From a virus: a DNA stretch of 64,000 nucleotides. The translations under genes were made by a program, and so were the position numbers. The stretch lies in IMG/VR virus record IMGVR_UViG_3300011113_000621, positions 35,754 through 99,753 of that record. One strand, given 5' to 3'. The notes below the pieces were generated by a model. The model worked only from the letters and a program-made list of their open reading frames with translations. It was not told where the DNA came from and made no database searches. Shown piece after piece: positions 58,245-64,000 of this stretch (the stretch's first letter is position 1; each line of letters begins with the position of its first letter).

Positions 58245-58391
58245 ATGTATAAGGAAGTCCACTTTGGAAAGCGCAGGTATCTCTACTACGGGTATGACTT
58301 TAAGCGAGTTGCCCTTGGTTTTGAGTTAGCCTTTAGGGCTAGGCAGGTAGGTTTAGATCTTGTCTTCTTTTGGGTGAACTTTGAGTGGTAA
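58245..58391 (+). CDS. 48-residue hypothetical protein
   Basis: MYKEVHFGKRRYLYYGYDFK then RVALGFELAF and LDLVFFWVNFEW: strand-rich, aromatic. Eight bases after the regulator stop. Its stop overlaps the next start by seven bases. Confidence 0.55.
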   Translation: MYKEVHFGKRRYLYYGYDFKRVALGFELAFRARQVGLDLVFFWVNFEW

Positions 58392-58573
58392 GACAAAGCT
58401 TAATTGAATACACGTTAATTTGTCCATCGTGTAACTATAAGGTGCAAGGTCTTGCGCTTTCAAAGGTAAGCTTAAATAAGGATAATGATTGCTACGTGTG
58501 TAGCTTTCCTTGGGAAAAGGTTATCGTTAAAAGAAAGGTTAGTGATGGCAAAAAGGAAGATGCAGTTAGATAA
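58385..58573 (+). CDS. zinc-ribbon protein
   Basis: 62 residues: LICPSCNYKVQG then CYVCSFPWEK. GTG start overlaps the upstream stop. Stop overlaps 58545-58766. Confidence 0.6.
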   Translation: MVRQSLIEYTLICPSCNYKVQGLALSKVSLNKDNDCYVCSFPWEKVIVKRKVSDGKKEDAVR

Positions 58574-58766
58574 AGATATTGAAATCGCAATAACGATAGT
58601 TGAGCTTCCTCGCTGGCGAGATAGAATTGCTCGCATATTACTGGCGCTCGTTGGATTGCGTCACGTCTTATTTATATCCGCAAAGGATCCAATTCAATAC
58701 GTTAAATACGAACCCAAGCCCAAGCCTAAACCTAAACCCAAGAGGAAGCCTAAGAAAGCAGTTTAG
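58545..58766 (+). CDS. small basic protein with Lys-Pro tail
   Basis: 73 residues from ATG at 58545 (AAAGG six bases upstream). A helix, a hydrophobic segment (RIARILLALVGLRHVLFI), then a KPKPKPKP tail: perhaps membrane-attached with a cell-wall- or nucleic-acid-binding end. Confidence 0.6.
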   Translation: MAKRKMQLDKDIEIAITIVELPRWRDRIARILLALVGLRHVLFISAKDPIQYVKYEPKPKPKPKPKRKPKKAV

Positions 58767-58775
58767 AATAGCTTA

Positions 58776-58982
58776 GTGCCCTTAACCTACGGTCCTGCAA
58801 CTCCAATAGAGCCAGATCGTATATGTGATCTTTGCCCTCACGTTGCGCGTGTTAAGGTTGATTTAGCAGATAAGACAGTTTACTTTTGTGACATTCATGC
58901 GTTTGTTCACTCAGACTTAATTTGGGAAAACGCGCTCGCGATTTATGACGCGGCAGATATTCTCCCTCCGCAACCAGAATAA
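58776..58982 (+). CDS. small zinc-binding protein
   Basis: 68 residues: ICDLCPHVARVKVDLADK then VYFCDIHAFVH, CxxC plus CxxH, like 34185-34397. GTG start. Last gene of the rightward block. Confidence 0.65.
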   Translation: MPLTYGPATPIEPDRICDLCPHVARVKVDLADKTVYFCDIHAFVHSDLIWENALAIYDAADILPPQPE

Positions 58983-58988
58983 ATAAAA

Positions 58989-59012
58989 ACGGGCCCGCTT
59001 TCGCGAGCCCGT
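58989..59012. terminator. bidirectional terminator
   Basis: ACGGGC...GCCCGT with inner CGC/GCG. Plus-strand tail TCTTCTATT; minus-strand tail GTTTTTATTTATT. Between convergent genes 58982 and 59029. Confidence 0.85.
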
Positions 59013-59028
59013 CTTCTATTAAGTTGTA

Positions 59029-60168
59029 CTACTTGATAGGTGCAAACTTGTGCTTTGCAGCCTTTACGTTGTAGCGTGCCTTTAACGTAGCAAGAGCCTT
59101 ATCCGCTGCAGTCTTTGCGGCGGTCATATCAGCAATTGCCTTATCAAAGGAAGCCTTAGCATCTGCCATTGCCTTTGCAGCAACGTCAGCTGCTGCCTTA
59201 GCCTTTGCAGACTCTGCGGCGATTGCATCAGCCACTGCCTTTGCCTTATCGGCATCTGCGGTTGCCTTTGCAATCAATGCATCAGCCTTAGCCTTTGCAT
59301 CTGCATCTGCCATTGCCTTCTTGGTCGCGTCATGCGCGGCCTTTTCAGCAGTCAATTGAGCAGCTAGATCATTTAACGGTGTTACTGCAGCAACGGTTGA
59401 AACCGGAGCGGCAAGACCCGATACAGCATTAGCAACAGTTGCGGTCATAACAACGGTGATTGAAGATCCTGCAGCTTGTGCAAGAACTGCCAACTCAGCG
59501 TTGCCAAGTCCTACGGTTGCAGTCTCAACTGCGGTTGTAAGTGTTGCGGTGTTTGCACCAGTCGCGGCGACAGTTGCGCCTGCAACTGTTGCATTAACTG
59601 TAAGGCCAGAGACCTTGTTACCGAACACGTCAACTGCACTTACGACATACTTTGCAATAGTTCCTACTGCAACTGAAGAAGGTGAAACTAGTGAAATTGC
59701 GTTTGCAGCTCCAGCAGTTCCCTTCATGTAGATTGTGTTTGTCACACCGAGGTTTGAAACAGTAACGGTACCCGCTGCGGTCGTTGTAGTGAACGCATAC
59801 ACGGTCGCGGTTGTTCCTGTTCCTGTAGCTACGGCGAGTGCTTGAACTCCGTCAGCTGCACGAACGCGTGCACCTGCTGGATTATCAAGAGCAGCAACGA
59901 GCTTGATAGCACCCGTTGCGGTGAAAGTAACGACTGTACCTGTATCAACTGTTGCAACAAGACGGACTACGTCTGCCTCGTCAACTGTGTTATCTGCAGG
60001 TACTGTTACGGCAGCAGGGGCAGCGGCTGTGGTTGCATTTGAACCAGCGGTTGCAGCTCCTACCTTTACTGATAGGGTCATGTCCGCTGCCTTAGCAGGT
60101 GCAGTTGTAACTACACCTAATGCAAGGGCAAGAGAACATGCCATGGCGATCTTACGTACTAACTTCAT
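59029..60168 (-). CDS. secreted Ala/Thr-rich protein with Ig-like domains and a helical C-terminus
   Basis: 379 residues. Signal peptide 1-27 (IAMACSLALALGVVTTAPAK, then A). Residues ~55-260 are Ala/Thr/Val beta repeats resembling bacterial Ig-like/adhesion modules. ~265-365 is an Ala/Lys/Asp heptad coiled coil (KAAHDATKKAMADADAKAKA). Ends KHKFAPIK. No cell-wall anchor seen. GGAG precedes the ATG. It looks like an actinobacterial surface protein and may be host-derived. Function unknown. Confidence 0.7.
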   Translation of the reverse strand: MKLVRKIAMACSLALALGVVTTAPAKAADMTLSVKVGAATAGSNATTAAAPAAVTVPADNTVDEADVVRLVATVDTGTVVTFTATGAIKLVAALDNPAGARVRAADGVQALAVATGTGTTATVYAFTTTTAAGTVTVSNLGVTNTIYMKGTAGAANAISLVSPSSVAVGTIAKYVVSAVDVFGNKVSGLTVNATVAGATVAATGANTATLTTAVETATVGLGNAELAVLAQAAGSSITVVMTATVANAVSGLAAPVSTVAAVTPLNDLAAQLTAEKAAHDATKKAMADADAKAKADALIAKATADADKAKAVADAIAAESAKAKAAADVAAKAMADAKASFDKAIADMTAAKTAADKALATLKARYNVKAAKHKFAPIK

Positions 60169-60194
60169 TTGTCTCCTAAGTTGACAATAGATAG

Positions 60195-60326
60195 CTACTG
60201 TTTAGTAGCTAGGTGTTTGTCCTCACAAAGGCGTGCTAGTGACGTGACGACAAACGTCTTGCCACATATTGCACATTGCCATCGTGACAGTTTTTCGTTT
60301 GAAAAACCGTAATCTAGCGTTGACAT
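60195..60326 (-). CDS. 43-residue zinc-finger-like protein
   Basis: RWQCAICGKTFVVTSLARLC then KH: a Cx2C...Cx4H C2H2-like finger. AGGAG lies 14+ bases before the ATG, so the ribosome site is poor. Confidence 0.55.
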   Translation of the reverse strand: MSTLDYGFSNEKLSRWQCAICGKTFVVTSLARLCEDKHLATKQ

Positions 60327-60359
60327 GAGTCTACGCTCGCTCCTGGTTAACTCCAATCA

Positions 60360-60530
60360 TTAAGAAATCCACGTGCTGACTTTTTGATAACGGAAGTTAC
60401 TAGTTAATTCATGATCCGCTCGTTCGAGATACCCACTCATATTCGCGCTCACAAAGGCAGACCCGGATGTCTCCAAGTAAGCATTTAAGTACAAGATTTT
60501 GGTATCTGCGATTCTTGCGGTTACTTTCAT
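60360..60530 (-). CDS. 56-residue hypothetical protein
   Basis: MKVTARIADTKILYLNAYLE then SANMSGYLERADHELTSNFR. TAGGAGAGAC precedes the ATG. No family recognised. Confidence 0.6.
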   Translation of the reverse strand: MKVTARIADTKILYLNAYLETSGSAFVSANMSGYLERADHELTSNFRYQKVSTWIS

Positions 60531-60577
60531 GTCTCTCCTAGAATAGGTTTATAGCCTCCCCCAGTAGCAGGACAATT

Positions 60578-60865
60578 CTATCTTATATCTTTACGTTTTA
60601 CCGAGTTTCTCATTCGCCGAATTCTTGACCTCTCGCGCTCGGTAGTTCCTCCCCAGATTCCTAGCTCCTTGTTTTCAATGGCCCACTCACGACAAGCTCC
60701 AATAAGCATGCAGGACTCACATACCTTTTTGGCAATATCAACCTCCCAACGGGCGGATCCTCTTTCTAGAAAAAATGCCTCTGGATCTGTAGTTGCACAA
60801 TTTGGAGTTCCATTGTTAAAGAACGTCGGGTATCTAGTTGATATTTTTATGTCTAATGATGCCAT
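60578..60865 (-). CDS. WhiB-family transcriptional regulator, copy 1
   Basis: 95 residues. The four Fe-S cysteines (Cys23, 49, 52, 58 in CESCMLIGAC spacing) and the turn GIWGGTTERER are diagnostic. WhiB proteins bind a 4Fe-4S cluster and the host primary sigma factor to redirect transcription. Typical of actinobacteria and their phages. No clear ribosome site. Confidence 0.93.
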   Translation of the reverse strand: MASLDIKISTRYPTFFNNGTPNCATTDPEAFFLERGSARWEVDIAKKVCESCMLIGACREWAIENKELGIWGGTTERERSRIRRMRNSVKRKDIR

Positions 60866-60915
60866 GGATAGACCATATACAAAACGTTAATTCTTGTAAA
60901 CTGTAAATCTTTAGT

Positions 60916-61206
60916 TTAATGTAGTCTTATTCTTAGCATAGCGCGTCTTTGATCCTCGGTGGTCGCACCCCACACGCCATAAATCTCTGGGACCTTTAAT
61001 GCATGTTCAAGACATTTATTAACTACAGGACATCTTCTGCAAATACTTATTGCCTTTTGTTCCTTTTTTCTTTTGGTTGTAGATCTTTCTCCATGCTCTA
61101 AAAAGAAAATGCTAGGATCAACCTTTGTGCACTCACCTTGATACTGCCACTCCCAATCTTCTATAATTGGAGATATTGCAGGCGGCTTACGACTCGAGTA
61201 ACTCAC
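60916..61206 (-). CDS. WhiB-family transcriptional regulator, copy 2
   Basis: 96 residues; Cys26, 56, 59, 65 and GVWGATTEDQR. Divergent from copy 1 in the N-terminus and the basic loop (TTKRKKEQK). GTG start; TATACT at 61216-61221 is a likely -10 with only nine bases before the GTG, so nearly leaderless. Confidence 0.93.
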   Translation of the reverse strand: MSYSSRKPPAISPIIEDWEWQYQGECTKVDPSIFFLEHGERSTTKRKKEQKAISICRRCPVVNKCLEHALKVPEIYGVWGATTEDQRRAMLRIRLH

Positions 61207-61242
61207 GAGAATGATAGTATACTTTTTACAACAAAAAGTAAA

Positions 61243-61416
61243 CTACCTTAAGGTAGAGTAAAAGCCAGTTCCCTTAAATTGTATAGCTGGTGTATTGTAG
61301 ATCCTCTTTAGGTTAGTATTACACTTAGGGCAAACAGGATTACCTTCTGGCTCAGTCATTGGCCTTTGTATCGAGATGTTGTGCTTGTTCTCGCACACGT
61401 ATTCATACACTGCCAT
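61243..61416 (-). CDS. FmdB-like zinc-ribbon protein
   Basis: 57 residues: YEYVCENKHNIS, VCPKCNTNLKRIYNTPAIQ and FKGTGFYST, the FmdB-type zinc-ribbon motif order. ATG overlaps the ribonucleotide reductase stop by one base (TAATG). Confidence 0.8.
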   Translation of the reverse strand: MAVYEYVCENKHNISIQRPMTEPEGNPVCPKCNTNLKRIYNTPAIQFKGTGFYSTLR

Positions 61417-63452
61417 TACTGATTATCCTTAATTAGTTTAATCTCACATGAGTCCGTTGTGCAATACGCCTCGCCGATTGCGTCCGCTGCCATTCCTGCG
61501 TAGACTCCTGAGAAGTCAATTGGAAACAACTTCATGGTTGCATCATCATATTCATCTGAGGTGATTTGAGTATATGGCATTTGCGGATACGTGAAGTTAC
61601 CCTGCGGCAAAAACGAAACTGTCTTCAATTGACCATCATACATATGTAGGACGGTTCCAATATGCTCTGCCTCCTTTTCGGAGTCAAATGATACGGTTAC
61701 GGATACAGAGTTATCAGACCAATAACGTTGCGCGGTTGCAGCAAGCGACATCTTCTCAAAGATTGATACGTCCTTCTCTGAGCGCTTTGCCCCTGACTTA
61801 ATTGGAAAGAAGACAACCGAGGTTGTATCTGGAGATTCACTCGCAGGCTCAACTCGATAATTTGCCATCTTAAATAATGGAAGCATTGGGTCAGAGTTTG
61901 CAAATCTAATTGCTCTATCAAAGTACTCGCCACCAACTGTCCAGTGTACTCCTGGCGACTCACCTGCAAGAATTGAAACTGTTCCTGATGGCTTAACGGT
62001 CGTCATCTTAATTGACTCACGAATACCTAGCCACTCTGAGTAGACGTTGTCGTGTCCCTTTACAACCTTATATCCTTCGTCCATCCACTCACGTAAAACA
62101 GGTAATCCCTTAGTGTCTGCAAAGTTTGCAACACCTGAGATTGAAGTTCCAATGCGGCGATTACGTTGCATAATCGCGTTTGTCTCCTCCCAGTGCGTCG
62201 GAAGAAGTGTTACGCTTTTTGCATATAGATAAGCAAACTTAAGCGTTCTTTTAAAGTCGTCTAAGTCATCATGACGATTTAGATATGTCTCAACGAGAGT
62301 ACAGCACTCATAGCTTTCTAAACTTTGCTCAGCACACGGATTATACCCAGCCACTCTCCAGTCCTTATTATTTGCTGGATCAGCTAAGCGACCATACTTA
62401 CGAGATACATCTAGCCAAATTACTCCAGGTTCTCCATTACGCGCAATACCTTGAACTATTGCGGATAGGTCTTTTCCAACCTCGGTTTCAACAGAGTTAT
62501 TTGACATCCAACCCCAGCCAGGAGCAGCTGGATCATATGAGTTACGCTCTGGATACCTTTCAGAGTTTTTAAGATTTAGGAAGTTATCGTCTTCTATGCG
62601 CCCGATAAGAAGCTCAGCAGAGCGCCGAACGTTGCCGCTAACAACACAAACACCAATGAGATTACCAATATCAGCGATGTCAACACGCGTAAGTTTTTCA
62701 CCAGCACGATCCTTAAATAGTTTGTGTATGTAGTTGTGTAATTTTTCTAACGGCTCTGACCCCGCCGCTGTACCACCGAATGTTTTGATGGGCGCACCCG
62801 CTGGGCGGATTTCTTTGTAGTCAAATACTGGAGCTTTCGTATCTGCTCGTAGGTAGGAATTGATGAGGGCGGCAACTGATTCGACCCACCCTTCTCTGGT
62901 GTCTGGGATGACATAAGTATCTCCTTGCGTAGGTGCGTATATTGTAAACTCTTTGTCTGCACCCTTATCGTCGAATCCTACACCAACGCCAAGCATTGAT
63001 GCCTCCATTAAAAACGCAAATGGACGAGATGGATTTTGCTTTGTCATCTCCATTGTTGAGACAAATGCGCAGTTTTGTAACGCGGCTGAGTTTTTATGTT
63101 GATTTACTAAAGGCGTTCCCATTACCCATAACCCACGTCCAGGTGGAGTCCACTTTAAGTTAAATAGTCTATCAAATGCTTCCTTAGCGGACGCCTGAGC
63201 CTTTGCGTCATTCCAAGGTAAACGTTGACTCTTGCAGTGATCCTTTTGAATTGAGTACATGCCATTGATGACTCGCTCGCAAACGTCACTCCAAGTTTCC
63301 TTGGTTCCGTCTTCCTTTAAGCGTGAGTATGTGCGTAAGAAGGTAATTTCACCTACAGAGTTACCTGCAGCGTCCGTATATCCAAACGGAGCTTTCTTAC
63401 CTTTGTATCCTGCTACAAAGTCCTCATTTAACTTAAAAGACAGAAAACTCAC
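61416..63452 (-). CDS. class II (B12-dependent) ribonucleotide reductase
   Basis: 678 residues, monomeric RTPR type. QNCAFVS holds the first redox cysteine; NPCAEQSLESYECCTLVE holds the thiyl-radical Cys and the partner; KPSGTVSILAGESPG is the phosphate/substrate loop; EAYCTTDSCE is the C-terminal redox pair that reloads the active site. It makes dNTPs from rNTPs (or NDPs) using adenosylcobalamin, without oxygen demand. GTG start behind AGGGAG; TATAAT at 63503-63508. Phages use it to supply DNA precursors. Confidence 0.93.
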   Translation of the reverse strand: MSFLSFKLNEDFVAGYKGKKAPFGYTDAAGNSVGEITFLRTYSRLKEDGTKETWSDVCERVINGMYSIQKDHCKSQRLPWNDAKAQASAKEAFDRLFNLKWTPPGRGLWVMGTPLVNQHKNSAALQNCAFVSTMEMTKQNPSRPFAFLMEASMLGVGVGFDDKGADKEFTIYAPTQGDTYVIPDTREGWVESVAALINSYLRADTKAPVFDYKEIRPAGAPIKTFGGTAAGSEPLEKLHNYIHKLFKDRAGEKLTRVDIADIGNLIGVCVVSGNVRRSAELLIGRIEDDNFLNLKNSERYPERNSYDPAAPGWGWMSNNSVETEVGKDLSAIVQGIARNGEPGVIWLDVSRKYGRLADPANNKDWRVAGYNPCAEQSLESYECCTLVETYLNRHDDLDDFKRTLKFAYLYAKSVTLLPTHWEETNAIMQRNRRIGTSISGVANFADTKGLPVLREWMDEGYKVVKGHDNVYSEWLGIRESIKMTTVKPSGTVSILAGESPGVHWTVGGEYFDRAIRFANSDPMLPLFKMANYRVEPASESPDTTSVVFFPIKSGAKRSEKDVSIFEKMSLAATAQRYWSDNSVSVTVSFDSEKEAEHIGTVLHMYDGQLKTVSFLPQGNFTYPQMPYTQITSDEYDDATMKLFPIDFSGVYAGMAADAIGEAYCTTDSCEIKLIKDNQ

Positions 63453-63502
63453 GTAAGGCTCCCTACTTATATAATTAGTTTCTAATTAGAAATGCTGGTC
63501 AA

Positions 63503-63508
63503 ATTATA
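63503..63508 (-). promoter_or_regulatory. -10 box of ribonucleotide reductase operon
   Basis: TATAAT in CAGTATAATTTG, ~50 bases before the GTG start. Confidence 0.65.
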
Positions 63509-63540
63509 CTGATTTGTTGATTTATATAGCAATGAATCAC

Positions 63541-63768
63541 TTACTCGAACAGTAACTTAAATAACTCTTTACAGGTAGGGCAAATTGGAAACTTCTCCGG
63601 ATCGCGGTGAGGAACCCATACTTTGCCACACAAGGCCTTTACGGGCGTTCCTTCAATAAGTGCTTTAGTCATTTCGACCTTGTCTACATAATGAGCAAAT
63701 CGGTCGTGGTCTCCCGATCCTTGACTTGTATTGACCTCAGAATCTACCTCAACAATTACATCGCTCAT
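63541..63768 (-). CDS. DUF3039 protein
   Basis: 75 residues from ATG at 63768: GDHDRFAHYVDKVEMTKALI, then GTPVKALCGKVWVPHRDPEK and CPTCKEL, an essentially complete DUF3039, a small zinc-binding family of actinobacteria. TATAAT ends seven bases before the ATG (leaderless). Role unknown. Confidence 0.85.
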   Translation of the reverse strand: MSDVIVEVDSEVNTSQGSGDHDRFAHYVDKVEMTKALIEGTPVKALCGKVWVPHRDPEKFPICPTCKELFKLLFE

Positions 63769-63822
63769 GACGCTAATTATAATAACTTCCCTATATATTG
63801 TCACCCTACTTAAGGAGAGGCC

Positions 63823-64000
63823 ATGGCACTACACAACCACATTCTTATCAACGGACGCGTTAATTACCCACCCCAGGACATTGATCAAGCTATCCAATGG
63901 TTGCGTGATCTCGTTGATGCCATTGATATGAAAATTGTCCAAGGTCCCTTTGCCTCATACGTTGACAAGGAGGGTAATCGCGGTCTCACCGCTGCGGTGA
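63823..64000 (+). CDS. S-adenosylmethionine decarboxylase-like protein, truncated at window edge
   Basis: 59 residues seen: ALHNHILINGRVNYPPQDID, then MKIVQGPFASYVDKEGNRGL TAAV. The spacing and the EGNRGLTA segment fit phage-type SpeD/AdoMetDC proteins, but the pyruvoyl-forming serine and C-terminal half are outside the window. AAGGAGAGGCC precedes the ATG. If correct it would feed polyamine synthesis or SAM degradation. Confidence 0.5.
   Translation, partial: MALHNHILINGRVNYPPQDIDQAIQWLRDLVDAIDMKIVQGPFASYVDKEGNRGLTAAV

Noticed and set aside
59842-60184. Plus-strand Cys- or Ala-rich frames
   Set aside because: Mirror images of the Ala/Thr-codon repeats in the secreted minus-strand gene.

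Overview
The window is part of a tailed double-stranded DNA phage (class Caudoviricetes) that very probably infects an actinobacterium. The reasons: two WhiB-family regulators, a DUF3039 protein, actinophage-type head genes (an S78-like capsid maturation protease fused to other domains, and small-terminase and holin types known from actinophages), AAAGGA/GGAGG ribosome binding sites, and many genes that look leaderless. Base composition is only moderately GC, with TATAAT-type promoters, so a lower-GC aquatic actinobacterium is a better guess than a streptomycete or mycobacterium. The host is inferred, not shown.

Layout. (1) 1-23.7 kb, minus strand: a head/packaging operon read right to left: large terminase (23663), small genes, portal, a cysteine-rich protein, a 2498-residue giant protein ending in a kinase-like domain, a second cysteine-rich protein, a 1584-residue protease fusion, major capsid, a second capsid-like protein, a putative tail tube and a truncated head-tail connector. 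(2) 23.9-27 kb: PG-binding protein, SLT-type lysozyme, and small membrane and DNA-binding proteins. (3) 27-44 kb: an accessory region of more than 35 mostly tiny minus-strand genes, many served by near-identical promoter/leader cassettes (TGATATAATAGTAC followed by AACGACGAAAGGAC). It holds an HDAC-like deacetylase, a dual-specificity phosphatase, a proteasome-like peptidase, tRNA-Gly, a secreted subtilase, a MoxR-like ATPase and VWA pair split by a GIY-YIG endonuclease, and several candidate structured RNAs. (4) 44-49 kb: regulator, CHAP-like endolysin, small terminase-like gene, holin, glycosyltransferase. (5) 49.1-49.6 kb: a 0.5-kb divergent intergenic region dense in repeats, a candidate origin or master control region. 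(6) 49.6-59 kb, plus strand: two glycine-rich adhesin/small-protein modules around a very large secreted PA14 surface protein, then small regulators and zinc proteins. (7) 59-64 kb, minus strand: secreted Ala/Thr-rich protein, two WhiB genes, FmdB-like zinc ribbon, class II ribonucleotide reductase, DUF3039; a divergent SpeD-like gene runs off the right edge.

How it fits together: head assembly and packaging on the left, lysis in two separate places (SLT + PG-binding near 24-25 kb; CHAP + holin near 45-47 kb), host-takeover genes in the cassette region, host recognition on the plus strand, and nucleotide metabolism at the right end. The most unusual features are the cassette promoters, nine of which use the upstream gene's TGA stop as part of the extended -10, and the small RNAs whose predicted 5' end coincides with a closing helix. 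Twelve or so short genes were found by reading the sequence between the longer reading frames.
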